Positions 43,015 through 52,613 of a stretch of DNA of 64,000 nucleotides are shown here, piece by piece. Source of the DNA: JAFAXA01 sp963777325. GTDB taxonomy: Bacteria; Pseudomonadota; Alphaproteobacteria; Acetobacterales; Acetobacteraceae. How positions within the stretch are numbered: position 1 is the first letter of the stretch; each line of letters begins with the position of its first letter. The notes beneath the pieces were generated by a model. The model worked only from the letters and a program-made list of their open reading frames with translations, had not been told where the DNA came from and did not search any database. The position numbers and the translations under genes are program-made. Location: NCBI GenBank assembly GCA_963777325.1, contig CAVZQE010000022.1, positions 496,001 to 560,000 on the forward strand. Direction: 5' to 3'.

Positions 43015-45735
43015 ATGCCCGATGCGCGCCCGCCCTCCCATCCGCCCGCCTCCGGCGCGACACTGCCGCGCGCCTCCGGCGCAAACCCGCCGCGCGCCTC
43101 CGGCGCAAACCCGCCGCGCGCCTCCGGCGCAACCTCCCCGCGCGCCTCCGGCGCGACTCCCGCGATGGCGCAGTGGTTCGCGATCAAGGCCGATCACCCG
43201 GACGCCCTGCTGTTCTTCCGGATGGGCGACTTCTACGAGCTGTTCTTCGCCGACGCGGAGGCGGCCGCGGCCGCGCTCGACATCGCGCTCACGCATCGGG
43301 GCGAGCATGCGGGCGCGCCGATCCCGATGTGCGGCGTTCCGTATCACGCGGCGGAGGCGTATCTCGCCCGGCTGATCCGGCGCGGCTTCCGTGTCGCCAT
43401 CGTCGAGCAGATGGAGAACCCGAAGCTCAGGACCGGCAAGGCCCCCATCCGCCGCGAGGTCGTCCGCCTCGTCACCCCCGGCACGATCACCGAGGAGGCG
43501 CTGCTCGACGCGGGCCGGCCGAACCTGCTGCTCGCGCTCGCGCGAGGGCCGGGCGAGGCGATGGGGGCCGCCTGGCTCGACGTCTCGACCGGATCCTTCG
43601 AAACGGCGCCCCTCGCCGTCGCCGAGTTGCAGGCGCTGCTCGGCCGCCTCGACCCGGCCGAGATTCTCGCACCTCCTGGCCTCGCGCTCGGCGACTGGTC
43701 CGCGCGCGCAACGCCCGCTCCGCCCTCGCCGCCGCCGCTGATCGCCCGGCGGCGTCTGGCCGAGGCGTTCGGGGTCGCGAGCCTCGACGCGTTCGGCAGT
43801 TTTTCGGACCCGGAGGCGATGGCCGCCGCCGCCGCGCTCGACTACGTGCGAACCACCCAGGGGGGCAATCTGCCGCGCCTGTCCCGGCCGTCGCCGGAGG
43901 GCCAGGCCGGGCTGCTGCTGATGGACGCGGCGACCCGGGCCGGGCTCGAAATCCTGCGCGCCCGCGATGGCGGCGCGGCGCATACGTTGCTGGCCGTCGT
44001 GCAGCGTACGCTGACGGCGGCGGGCGCCCGCCTGCTCGCCTCCTGGCTCGCCGCCCCGCTGACCGATGCGGAGGCGATCCGCGCGCGCCAGGATGCGTGG
44101 TCGTGGCTGCTCGCGAACCCGGACGCCGCCGCCCGCCTGCGCGCGACGCTCCGGAACACGCCCGACATGGCGCGCGCGCTCGGCCGGATGTCGGCCGGAC
44201 GCGGCGGCCCGCGCGACCTCGCCGCCATCCGGGCCGGGCTCGCGGCGGCGTCCGACGCGGCGGCCTCGCTCGATGCGACCGCCCCGGCCGCGCTGCAATC
44301 GGCACACGCGGAACTGCTCGTCGATCCCGACCTCGCGGCCGCGCTCGCGGCGGCGCTCGCGGAACCCGCGCCGCTGCGGGCCGAGGACGGCGGCGCGATC
44401 CGGCCGGGTTACGATGCGGCGCTCGACGCCGAGCGGGCGCTGCGGGACGACAGCCGCCTCGTGCTCGCCGACATGCAGCGCGAGCTAGCGCGGCTTTACG
44501 CCGTCCCCGGCCTCAAGATCCGTCACCACGCCCAGCTCGGCTACGTGATCGAGGCGCCCGCCGCCGGGGTCGAGACGTTGCGCGCGCAGCCCGATCTGAC
44601 CTTGCGGCAGGGCATGGCCAGTGGCGCGCGCTTCACCTCGCCCGCGCTCGCCGAACTGGACCGGCGGATCGCCGAGGCGGCGGAGCGGGCAGCGGCGCGG
44701 GAGCGGGCGATCCTCGCCGAGCTGACGGCGCTCGTGCGCGCGCGCGCGGACGCGGTCGCCGCCTGCGCGGCGGCGCTCGCCCTGATCGACGTCGCGCAGA
44801 GCGCGGCCGCGCTGGCATCCCCAGGCCTCTGGTGCCGTCCTGAAATTGCCGACGATCTCGGCTTCCGGATCGAGGCGGGGCGGCATCCGGTGGTGGAAGC
44901 CGCCTTGTCGGTCGGGGCAGCCTTCGTTCCGAACGAATGCGACCTCTCGCCCGAACGGCGCATGCTCCTGCTCACCGGGCCGAACATGGCCGGCAAGTCC
45001 ACGTTCCTGCGGCAGAACGCGCTCGCCGTCGTCCTGGCGCAGGCGGGGCTGCCGGTGCCGGCCGCCCGTGCCGTGATCGGCGTCGTCGATCGCCTGTTCA
45101 GCCGGGTCGGCGCGTCCGACGACCTCGCGCGCGGCCGCAGCACCTTCATGGTCGAGATGACCGAGACGGCTTCCATTCTGCACGAGGCCGGTCCCCGCTC
45201 GCTGGTCGTCGTGGACGAGATCGGGCGCGGCACCGCGACGCTGGACGGCTTGGCGATCGCCTGGGCCGTGCTGGAGGCGCTGCACTCGTCCAATCGCTGC
45301 CGGACGATCTTCGCGACCCATTTCCACGAGCTGGCCGGGCTCGCCGGGCTGCCCTGCCTGTCACCGCATACGATGCGGGTGAAGCAATGGCGCGGCACGG
45401 TCGTCTTTCTGCACGAAGTCGCGCCGGGCGCGGCCGGCCGCAGCTGGGGCGTGCACGTGGCGCAACTCGCCGGGGTGCCGGACGCGGTCGTGCGCCGGGC
45501 GCGGACGTTGCTTGCGCGCATGGAAAGGGAAGGCGGTCCGCCCGGCCTTGGGGAAGCCCCGATCGCGGAGTTGCCGTTGTTTGCCGCCGCCCCGCCAAGC
45601 GCGCGCCCGCCGGGGGAGGCCGAGCAGGTCTTGGCCGCCCTGGCCGAAGCCGATCCCGACCGGCTGACGCCGCGTGAGGCTTTGGACACATTATATCGAA
45701 TTCGTGCTCTCCTTCCTGTTCCAGGGAAGAACTAA
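43015..45735 (+). CDS. mutS: DNA mismatch repair protein MutS, repeat-bearing N-terminus
   Basis: A 906-residue mismatch-recognition ATPase. The mismatch-binding Phe-x-Glu lies in FFRMGDFYELFFADAEAAAA. Connector, lever and clamp domains follow. The ATPase has Walker A TGPNMAGKSTFLRQN near residue 655, the ST motif, Walker B LVVVDEIGRGTATLDGLAIA, and the His switch IFATHFHELAGLAGL. Residues 10-50 are an extension of five RASGA(N/T)PP-type repeats (24-bp DNA units). An internal ATG at 43165 (MAQWFAIKADHPD) is where most MutS proteins begin and could be the true start. glnD follows 17 bp downstream. Confidence 0.95.
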   Translation: MPDARPPSHPPASGATLPRASGANPPRASGANPPRASGATSPRASGATPAMAQWFAIKADHPDALLFFRMGDFYELFFADAEAAAAALDIALTHRGEHAGAPIPMCGVPYHAAEAYLARLIRRGFRVAIVEQMENPKLRTGKAPIRREVVRLVTPGTITEEALLDAGRPNLLLALARGPGEAMGAAWLDVSTGSFETAPLAVAELQALLGRLDPAEILAPPGLALGDWSARATPAPPSPPPLIARRRLAEAFGVASLDAFGSFSDPEAMAAAAALDYVRTTQGGNLPRLSRPSPEGQAGLLLMDAATRAGLEILRARDGGAAHTLLAVVQRTLTAAGARLLASWLAAPLTDAEAIRARQDAWSWLLANPDAAARLRATLRNTPDMARALGRMSAGRGGPRDLAAIRAGLAAASDAAASLDATAPAALQSAHAELLVDPDLAAALAAALAEPAPLRAEDGGAIRPGYDAALDAERALRDDSRLVLADMQRELARLYAVPGLKIRHHAQLGYVIEAPAAGVETLRAQPDLTLRQGMASGARFTSPALAELDRRIAEAAERAAARERAILAELTALVRARADAVAACAAALALIDVAQSAAALASPGLWCRPEIADDLGFRIEAGRHPVVEAALSVGAAFVPNECDLSPERRMLLLTGPNMAGKSTFLRQNALAVVLAQAGLPVPAARAVIGVVDRLFSRVGASDDLARGRSTFMVEMTETASILHEAGPRSLVVVDEIGRGTATLDGLAIAWAVLEALHSSNRCRTIFATHFHELAGLAGLPCLSPHTMRVKQWRGTVVFLHEVAPGAAGRSWGVHVAQLAGVPDAVVRRARTLLARMEREGGPPGLGEAPIAELPLFAAAPPSARPPGEAEQVLAALAEADPDRLTPREALDTLYRIRALLPVPGKN
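43047..43164. repeat. 24-bp tandem repeats at the 5' end of mutS
   Basis: About five units of roughly 24 bp centred on CGCGCCTCCGGCGCAA encode successive (P)RASGA(N/T)(P/S)P blocks. They are in frame, so copy-number change would lengthen or shorten the N-terminal tail. They lie entirely before the conserved MutS start region. Confidence 0.85.
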
Positions 45736-45752
45736 CCGGTAGCATCGGCGGT

Positions 45753-48584
45753 ATGTTGAGCCCCCAGCAGCATCAGGCCGGCGCGGACGCCTCGGCGGCG
45801 CTCGCCAAGGCCATCGCCGCCCTGCCCGGCGAGCCGGGTGCGCAGCCGCGCGAGGACGTGCTGGCCGTCTTCCGCCGCCATCTCGCGCGCATCCAGCAGC
45901 AGGTGCGGGACATGTTCGAGCGTGGGCAACTGACCGGGCGGCAGGCCGGGCGGCTGCTGGCGGCGATGACGGACGGGCTGGTCCGCACCCTTTTCGGGCA
46001 CGCGATCTCGCGCCCGGAGGCTGGCCGGCCCGAGCGGCTGACGATCGTCGCCACCGGCGGCTATGGACGGGGGGCGCTGGCGCCGTTCAGCGACATCGAC
46101 CTTCTGTTCCTGACCGCGCACGAGCCGGAGCCGGAGACGCTGCGGATTGTCGAATACATGCTGTATTTCCTATGGGATCTCGGACTGAAGGTGGGCCACT
46201 CGACCCGCTCGGTCGAGGTCTGCATCGCCGAGGCGCGCAAGGATGCGACGGTCAGGACGTCGCTTCTGGACGCGCGGCGGATCGCGGGCGAACAGGCTCT
46301 GTTCGAGGAATTCGTGCTCCGCTTCCGCGCCGCCAATATCGGCGACGGCGCGGCCGAATTCATCGCCGCCAAGCAGGCCGAGCGCGACCTCCGCCACGAG
46401 CGCTACGGCGACAGCCCGTTCATGGTCGAGCCGAACGTCAAGGAGGGCAAAGGCGGCCTGCGCGACCTGCAGACGCTGTACTGGATCGCCCGATACGTGT
46501 TCGCGATCGAAGACATCGATGCCCTGATCCACACGGACCAGCCGAGCCTCGCCATCATGACGCCGATCGAAGCGAAGCACATGCGCCGCTCCTGGGACTT
46601 CCTTTGGACCCTGCGCTTTCATCTCCATTACGTCGCCGGCCGCGCCGAGGAGCGCCTCACCTTCGATCTCCAGCCGGTCATCGGCGCCCGGATGGGCTAT
46701 ACGAAGCATGGTCGCCAGGACGGCGTCGAGCGGTTCATGCGGCACTACTTCCTGACGATCCGCAAGGTCGTGAGCCTGACCCGCGTGCTCGAACCGGCGA
46801 TCCTGCGCGCGGCGCTGGGTCCGCCCGCGACCGCCGCCGGAACCGATCAGACGCTGCTGGCAGCGGGATTCGTTCTGGCGGAAGGCAAGCTCCTGCCGGC
46901 CGCCGGCCGCGACTTCGAGGACGAGCCGATCCAGATGCTGCGGGTGCTGCAGATCGCCCGCAACCGCGGCCTTGAGCTGCACCCCTTGGCGCTCCGCCGC
47001 TTCATCCGCAACCAGCGCCGCGCGATCTCGCTCCGGCACGACCCGGCGGCGGCCGCGATCTTCATCGACCTGCTGTGCGGCGGCGAGGGCGACCACCACC
47101 GCGCGGACGGCGCACACTGGCTGACCATTTTGAATGAGACCGGCTTTCTCGGCAGCTATCTGCCCGACTGGGGGCGGATCGTCGGGCAGATGCAGTTCGA
47201 CACCTATCATGTGTTCACGGTGGACGAGCACACGATCGAGACCATCCGGGTGCTGAACACGCTGGAGCGCGGCGAACTTGACGAAGTCGCGCCGGTCGCG
47301 GCCGAGATCATGGACCATATGCAGTCGCGGCGTCCGCTCTACGTCGCCATGCTGCTGCACGACATCGCCAAGGGCAGGGGCGGCGATCATTCCCAGATCG
47401 GCGCCGAAATCGCGCTCAAAATCTGCCCGATGCTCGGCCTCACCGCCGAGGAGACGGAGACGGTCTCCTGGCTCGTGCTGCACCACCTGCTGATGAGCAA
47501 CACCGCGTTCAAGCGGGACATCGACGACCCGAAGACGATCCTCGACCTTGCCGACACCGTGCAGTCGCCCGAGCGCCTGCGGCTGCTGCATGTGCTGACG
47601 GTCGCTGACATGCGGGCGGTGTCGTCGCGGGTCTGGAACGGCTGGAAGGCGACGCTGCTGCGCGAACTCTACGCCCGCGTCGCGGACGTGCTCGCGGGCG
47701 GGCTCGGCACCACGGAACGCGACATCCGCGTGGCGAGGGCGAAGCAGGCCGCGATCGCGCTGCTCGATGGATGGCCACCCGAGGAGGTGGAGCGGTTCGC
47801 GTCGCTCGGCTACGCGGGATACTGGCTCTCCTTTGATCCGGAGACGCATGCCCGGCATGCGCGGCTCGTGATGGATGCCGAGAAGAGGGGCGCCAGGCTG
47901 ACGGTCGATACCGAGCCGTTGCCCGCGCGCGCCGTGACCGAGGTCACGGTCTACGTCGCCGACCACGCGGGGCTGTTCAGCCAGGTCGCGGGCGCGCTGG
48001 CGGTCGCGGGCGCTTCCATCGTCGATGCGCGCATCCACACGCTGACCAACGGCATGGCGCTCGACACGTTCTGGATTCAGGACGCGGGCGGCGGCGCGTT
48101 CGACGAGAAGCAGCGCCTCGAGAAGCTGCAAATGCTGATCGAGCAGGCGCTCTCGGGGCAGATCCGGCTGCGCGACGCGATCGGCAAGTCCTCGAAATCG
48201 CTGCTCGGGCGTCGCATTCGCGCGATCCACGTGCCGCCGCGCGTCGTGATCGACAATCACGCGTCCCACACGCACACGGTTCTCGAGGTGAACGGGCGCG
48301 ACCGGCCCGGTCTGCTGCACGACGTCACCGCCGCCATGAACGCGCAGGGGCTGCAGATCGCGTCCGCCCACGTCACCACCTACGGCGTGCGGGCGGTGGA
48401 CGTGTTCTACGTCAAGGACGTGTTCGGGCTGAAGGTCGAGAACGACCGCAAGCTCGCGCAGCTGCGCGAGGCGCTGCTGGTCGCGCTCGTCAATCCGGAC
48501 GAGCGCAAGTCGCCGTTGATCCCCGTCCGCCCGCGCGCCGGCGCGTCCGCCGCGGTCACGACGGCGACGGCAAAGCCGGCCTGA
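45753..48584 (+). CDS. glnD: PII uridylyltransferase/uridylyl-removing enzyme
   Basis: A 943-residue sensor of glutamine that modifies PII (GlnB/GlnK). The nucleotidyltransferase motif is VATGGYGRGALAPFSDIDLL. A UTase helical domain follows (VEPNVKEGKGGLRDLQTLYW). The HD phosphohydrolase that removes UMP is near residue 535 (VAMLLHDIAKGRGGDHSQIG). Two ACT domains end the protein (TEVTVYVADHAGLFSQVAGA and TVLEVNGRDRPGLLHDVTAA), binding glutamine. All four parts are present and in order. It follows mutS by 17 bp, probably in one transcript. Confidence 0.96.
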   Translation: MLSPQQHQAGADASAALAKAIAALPGEPGAQPREDVLAVFRRHLARIQQQVRDMFERGQLTGRQAGRLLAAMTDGLVRTLFGHAISRPEAGRPERLTIVATGGYGRGALAPFSDIDLLFLTAHEPEPETLRIVEYMLYFLWDLGLKVGHSTRSVEVCIAEARKDATVRTSLLDARRIAGEQALFEEFVLRFRAANIGDGAAEFIAAKQAERDLRHERYGDSPFMVEPNVKEGKGGLRDLQTLYWIARYVFAIEDIDALIHTDQPSLAIMTPIEAKHMRRSWDFLWTLRFHLHYVAGRAEERLTFDLQPVIGARMGYTKHGRQDGVERFMRHYFLTIRKVVSLTRVLEPAILRAALGPPATAAGTDQTLLAAGFVLAEGKLLPAAGRDFEDEPIQMLRVLQIARNRGLELHPLALRRFIRNQRRAISLRHDPAAAAIFIDLLCGGEGDHHRADGAHWLTILNETGFLGSYLPDWGRIVGQMQFDTYHVFTVDEHTIETIRVLNTLERGELDEVAPVAAEIMDHMQSRRPLYVAMLLHDIAKGRGGDHSQIGAEIALKICPMLGLTAEETETVSWLVLHHLLMSNTAFKRDIDDPKTILDLADTVQSPERLRLLHVLTVADMRAVSSRVWNGWKATLLRELYARVADVLAGGLGTTERDIRVARAKQAAIALLDGWPPEEVERFASLGYAGYWLSFDPETHARHARLVMDAEKRGARLTVDTEPLPARAVTEVTVYVADHAGLFSQVAGALAVAGASIVDARIHTLTNGMALDTFWIQDAGGGAFDEKQRLEKLQMLIEQALSGQIRLRDAIGKSSKSLLGRRIRAIHVPPRVVIDNHASHTHTVLEVNGRDRPGLLHDVTAAMNAQGLQIASAHVTTYGVRAVDVFYVKDVFGLKVENDRKLAQLREALLVALVNPDERKSPLIPVRPRAGASAAVTTATAKPA

Positions 48585-49098
48585 GTTGGGCATTATGGCC
48601 CGTTCGCTCAATCCGCCGCTGCTATAGGCGTAACGGCCAAGCCTCGGGACAGTCGCTGGATCGCGCCGTAGCTGATCGTAATCCGGACCCGTACGGCATG
48701 CCTCCGGTTGCCGAACTTAGAGATGATCTGCAACTTCATGATCGCGGCCGTCACCGGCGGCGCAAGAATCCCCGGCGAACTGCGAAGTTGCATGTGCTAT
48801 CAAACGCGCCTGCATTCCCGTTGCAACCTCGTGCCTGGCCGTGCTAGTTAGAAACGAGACTTTGCGCGGGCAAACGGCCGTTTTTTGAGTGCCTCCTTGA
48901 TCCCCGGAACCCTAAATGGGTTTCTGTCGGATTGTCTGGGTCGCTGGTCAAGCAGCGGACGCTCGGGCGCCGAGCAGGCCGATTGGCTGATTGGCTGATT
49001 GGCTGATTGGCTGATTGGGGCCAAGGTGCCCTGGGGATTGGGGCGGATGCGCTACTTTCCGCTTTCGTTTCACGACCACCAAGACTGGGAGGTAGATC
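48585..49098. other. 514-bp gene-poor region before the PIG-L gene
   Basis: No supported gene. A 61-codon frame on the minus strand (48608-48793) has no recognisable product. Composition shifts toward lower GC from about 48800. An 8-bp tandem repeat (GATTGGCT) lies at 48981-49018. A GGGAGG ribosome-binding site precedes ATG 49099. The sudden change in base composition suggests the left part of an acquired segment. Confidence 0.5.
48981..49018. repeat. 8-bp tandem repeat (GATTGGCT)
   Basis: Four complete GATTGGCT units and a partial fifth in direct succession, upstream of the PIG-L gene by about 80 bp. Slippage-prone short repeats between promoter and start codon can vary expression, but no function is shown here. 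Confidence 0.8.
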
Positions 49099-49950
49099 AT
49101 GGCAGGAACGCCTTCGACCTCGTTTTATGCAGCGGCCCATCCAGACGATTGGCAGCTATTTGAAACTCCGAATTCCGTGGGTGATGTCTTGGATACCGGG
49201 GACAATCCGGTATTCCTTTATATCACAGCCGGAGATGCGGGGTCGGGAACTGGGAATCCTTCGCCTATCGGCGGCGTGCCGTATTTTCAAGTTCGGGAGG
49301 ATGCCGCCAAACGTTCGATTCGGTTCGTCTCGACCCTGCAATCGAGGATCGCTGCTCCCGCGACATCGACCGTGACAATAAGGGGGCATTCAATACACAA
49401 GTATGTGGCCGGGCGGAGTGTCTCCTATTTTCTGCGGCTGCCGGATGGAAATGCCAACGACGGAATGGGATATCCGGCCACCGGCATGCAGTCGCTGTTG
49501 CGACTGCGCACCGGTGCAATCAGCACGCTACCGGCAATTGACAATTCTGCCACTTACACCTCGTGGGCGGATCTCGTAGCCACTGTGACGGCAATCGTCC
49601 AAAGCGAGGCGGCAGGTAGTCCGGACGTGTGGATTAACGTCCATGATCCGAACTCAACGACCAATCCCGGGTCTCACCCTGATCACTACCAGACTGGAAT
49701 GGCGATGCAGACCGCCATTGCGAATCTACCCTGCATAAATCAGGCGCTCTATGTCGACTATGCGAAATCCAGTCGCCCAGAGAATCTATCCTCAACTGAC
49801 TCGCGGCTGCAGGCCGCAGTTTTTGCTACGGTCATATCGGGCGTGATCGATACCGGCTTTGACTCCAGCTACATGAGTGAAAGCCAATGGCTGGGGAGGA
49901 ACTATTTCCGAACCATGAGCGGCAGCGGTCCGTGCTCATTCACCGCCTGA
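49099..49950 (+). CDS. PIG-L/LmbE-family deacetylase
   Basis: A 283-residue protein whose first metal motif AAHPDDWQLF (residues ~12-21) is the AHPDD signature of PIG-L deacetylases. A later HPDHYQTG in NPGSHPDHYQTGMAMQTAIA provides the second His/Asp pair. Family members remove acetyl from N-acetylglucosamine conjugates (bacillithiol, mycothiol and lipid pathways). There is no signal peptide. GGGAGG lies 7 bases before ATG 49099. Codon use is less GC-rich than in neighbouring genes, and the flanks are unrelated housekeeping genes (glnD, serA), so lateral acquisition is likely. No partner gene is present. Confidence 0.78.
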   Translation: MAGTPSTSFYAAAHPDDWQLFETPNSVGDVLDTGDNPVFLYITAGDAGSGTGNPSPIGGVPYFQVREDAAKRSIRFVSTLQSRIAAPATSTVTIRGHSIHKYVAGRSVSYFLRLPDGNANDGMGYPATGMQSLLRLRTGAISTLPAIDNSATYTSWADLVATVTAIVQSEAAGSPDVWINVHDPNSTTNPGSHPDHYQTGMAMQTAIANLPCINQALYVDYAKSSRPENLSSTDSRLQAAVFATVISGVIDTGFDSSYMSESQWLGRNYFRTMSGSGPCSFTA

Positions 49951-50074
49951 TAAGCTGAATCACTGACGGGGGCGCCTGGGTCACGAACGCACGTCCACGC
50001 TGGCCATCCGCTCAGGCAGCCTCTCCTCGCCTTGACTGGCAACTTCCCGGCGGGCCACTCCGGATGAAGCCGGG

Positions 50075-51322
50075 TTACCGCCGCTCGTACAGGAGCCGCG
50101 CGCGAATGGTGCCGTCGAGCGCGCGCAGGTCACCGAGCACGCCCGCGCTCTCCTCCGGCGGCACGTCCGCATCCACGACGACATAGCCGAGCTCGCCGTC
50201 GGTCTGCAGGTACTGGGCCGCGATGTTGTAGTGCCGGCGCGAGAAGATGTCGTTCAGCCGCACGATCATTCCCGGCACGTTGCGGTGGACGTGCATGTAG
50301 CGCGTGCCATCCGGGCGCGGCGTCAGCAGCACCTGCGGGAAGTTGACGGCGCCGACCGTCGAGCCCGTGTCGCTGTAATCCACGAGCTTGCGCGCGACCT
50401 CGGTCCCGATCCGCTCCTGCGCCTCCTCGGTCGAGCCGCCGATATGCGGCGTCAGGATCACGTTCTCGATCCCTTGCAGCGGCGACTGGAACGCTTGCCC
50501 GGCGCTCGCGGGTTCCACCGGGAACACGTCGATCGCGGCGCCGCGCAGATGCCCCTCGCGCAAGGCGGACGCGAGCGCGCCGAGATCGACGACCGTGCCA
50601 CGGCTGTTGTTGATGAGGAACGCGCCCTTCTTCATCGCCCGGATCTCGGCCTCCCCGATCATGCCGTGCGTCGCGGGCGTTTCCGGGACGTGCAGGCTCA
50701 CCACGTCGCTCTCGGCGAGCAGCGCGTTCAGGTTCGCCGCCGGCTCGGTATTGCCGTGGCGGAGCTTGTCGGTGTGATCGTGAAAGATCACGCGCATGCC
50801 CATCGCTTCCGCGAGGGTGGAGAGCTGGGTGCCGATATTGCCGTAGCCGACGATGCCGAGCGTCTTGCCGCGCACCTCGACGCTGTCCGTCGCGGACTTG
50901 TCCCATCTCCCCGCATGCGCCCCGACCGAGCGCGGGAAAATGCGCCTGAGCAGCATCACGATCTCGCCGATGACGAGTTCGGCGACGCTGCGCGTGTTCG
51001 AGAACGGCGCGTTGAACACCGGAATGCCCCGCCGCGCGGCGGCGCGCAGATCGACCTGGTTGGTGCCGACGCTGAAGCAGCCGACGCCGATCAGCCTGTC
51101 CGCCGCCTCGAACACCTCCTCGGTCAGCTGCGTGCGGCTGCGGATGCCGAGAAAGCGCACGCCCCGCAGGGCCTCGCGCAGAGCCGTGCCTTCCAGCGCC
51201 TTCGGCAGCCTCGCGACCGTCGTGTATCCCTCGGCCCGGAGGAAATCGACGGCGCTGTCGTTGATGCCCTCCAGCAGCAGGATGCTGATCTTCTCTTTCG
51301 CGAGCGAGAGGCGGTCGGGCAT
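50075..51322 (-). CDS. serA: D-3-phosphoglycerate dehydrogenase
   Basis: A 415-residue SerA that opens serine synthesis by oxidising 3-phosphoglycerate with NAD+. The NAD-binding core is GKTLGIVGYGNIGTQLSTLA. Catalytic Arg, Glu and His lie in INNSRGTVVDLGALASALRE, the GAAIDVFPVEP block and VILTPHIGGSTEEAQERIG. A C-terminal ACT domain (VPGMIVRLNDIFSRRHYNIA to YVVVDADVPPE) gives serine feedback. It matches the short E. coli-type enzyme (410) rather than the long form with an intervening domain. ATG 51320-51322. Divergent from the glycosyltransferase gene across 134 bp. Confidence 0.95.
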   Translation of the reverse strand: MPDRLSLAKEKISILLLEGINDSAVDFLRAEGYTTVARLPKALEGTALREALRGVRFLGIRSRTQLTEEVFEAADRLIGVGCFSVGTNQVDLRAAARRGIPVFNAPFSNTRSVAELVIGEIVMLLRRIFPRSVGAHAGRWDKSATDSVEVRGKTLGIVGYGNIGTQLSTLAEAMGMRVIFHDHTDKLRHGNTEPAANLNALLAESDVVSLHVPETPATHGMIGEAEIRAMKKGAFLINNSRGTVVDLGALASALREGHLRGAAIDVFPVEPASAGQAFQSPLQGIENVILTPHIGGSTEEAQERIGTEVARKLVDYSDTGSTVGAVNFPQVLLTPRPDGTRYMHVHRNVPGMIVRLNDIFSRRHYNIAAQYLQTDGELGYVVVDADVPPEESAGVLGDLRALDGTIRARLLYERR

Positions 51323-51456
51323 GGGTCACTCCGGAAACGGGCGGCGGCGTCTGGTTTAGGACCGACGGGCTGCCATGGGTCAAGGGCCGGCGCGAGCGGC
51401 GGCTTGGCCGGACCGGGCGGCTCCGCTATGTCCGCGCGGGGAGGCGAGGGGAGCGC

Positions 51457-52605
51457 ATGGCGGTGAAGGCGGCCCTTGCGGAACCGGCCGGACGCAGCGG
51501 GGCGACCGCGCCCGTGCTGACGGTCGTCGTGCCCTGCTACAACGAGCGGCCGAACGTCGCGCCGCTCGTCGCCCGGCTCGCGTCGGCGCTCGAGGGCATC
51601 GCCTGGGAAGTGGTGTTCGTGGACGACGACAGTCCGGACGGCACCGCCGACGAGGCGCGCCGTCTGGGCGAACGGGACGCGCGGGTGCGCTGCATCCGGC
51701 GGGTCGGACGGCGCGGCCTGTCCTCGGCGGTGATCGAGGGCGCGCTCTCCTCCTCCGCCGCCACGATCGCGGTCATGGACGGCGATTTGCAGCATGACGA
51801 AACCAAGCTGCCCGCGATGCTGCGCGCGATCGAGGACGGAGCCGATCTCGCGGTCGGCAGCAGGCACGGGGAGGGCGGCGACAATGCCGGGCTGGCCTCA
51901 CGCTGGCGGGAGATGCTCTCGGACGCCGGCATCCGGCTCGCCAGGCGCGTGCTGAAGGTGCGCCTGTCCGACCCGATGAGCGGCTTCTTCATGCTGCCCC
52001 GGCCCTTGTTCGAGGCGATCGCGCCCCGGCTGACCGGCAGCGGCTTCAAGATCCTGCTCGATATCGCGCTCAGCGCCGGGGTAGACCAGCACCGTCGGCG
52101 GCTGCGAGTGGCCGAGATCCCGTTCCGCTTCACGCCCCGGGTCGCGGGCGAAAGCAAGCTCGACATTCTCGTGCTCGCGCAATTCGGCGCCTTGCTGCTC
52201 GACAAGCTGTTCGGCGGACTCCTGCCGCTCAGGTTCCTCTCCTTCGCGGGCGTGGGCGCGCTCGGCGTGCTCGTGCATGTCGTGGTGCTGGCGGGTCTGC
52301 GCGCCATTGTTCCGATCAGTTTCGAGGCGGCCCAGGCGATCGCGACCCTGGTCGCCATGATCTGCAATTTCCAGCTCAACAACCTGGTCACGTATCGCGA
52401 CCAGCGGCTGCGCGGCGGCCGGTTCTGGCGGGGGCTGCTGCTGTTCGTTCTCGTCTGCGGCATCGGCGCCATCGCCAATATCGGCATCGCCCAAATGCTC
52501 TATCGCGGCCATTCGGGCTGGAACGTGTCGGGCGCGATCGGGGCGGCGATCGGGGTCGTCTGGAACTACGCCGTCTCCTCGACGCTGGTCTGGCGCGCCC
52601 GTTGA
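51457..52605 (+). CDS. DPM1-like glycosyltransferase fused to GtrA domain
   Basis: A 382-residue protein with an N-terminal GT2 domain of the dolichol/undecaprenyl-phosphate mannosyltransferase type: VLTVVVPCYNERPNVAPLVA, VVFVDDDSPDGTADEARRLG and IAVMDGDLQHDETKLPAMLR (DxD-like). From about residue 250 a four-helix GtrA domain follows (LLPLRFLSFAGVGALGVLVH, NFQLNNLVTYRDQRLRG), proposed to flip the lipid-linked sugar. Its TGA overlaps the TTG upstream of the next gene. With the GT39 partner this forms a compact sugar-phosphate-polyprenol pathway. Sugar identity is unknown. Confidence 0.86.
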   Translation: MAVKAALAEPAGRSGATAPVLTVVVPCYNERPNVAPLVARLASALEGIAWEVVFVDDDSPDGTADEARRLGERDARVRCIRRVGRRGLSSAVIEGALSSSAATIAVMDGDLQHDETKLPAMLRAIEDGADLAVGSRHGEGGDNAGLASRWREMLSDAGIRLARRVLKVRLSDPMSGFFMLPRPLFEAIAPRLTGSGFKILLDIALSAGVDQHRRRLRVAEIPFRFTPRVAGESKLDILVLAQFGALLLDKLFGGLLPLRFLSFAGVGALGVLVHVVVLAGLRAIVPISFEAAQAIATLVAMICNFQLNNLVTYRDQRLRGGRFWRGLLLFVLVCGIGAIANIGIAQMLYRGHSGWNVSGAIGAAIGVVWNYAVSSTLVWRAR

Positions 52606-52613
52606 GGCCCCCG

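Noticed and set aside
46170..48611. Minus-strand frame of 813 codons opposite glnD
   Set aside because: glnD is complete with NTase, HD and two ACT domains; the antisense product is low-complexity.
48608..48793. 61-codon minus-strand frame
   Set aside because: No ribosome-binding site of note, no recognisable motif, and no neighbour relation.
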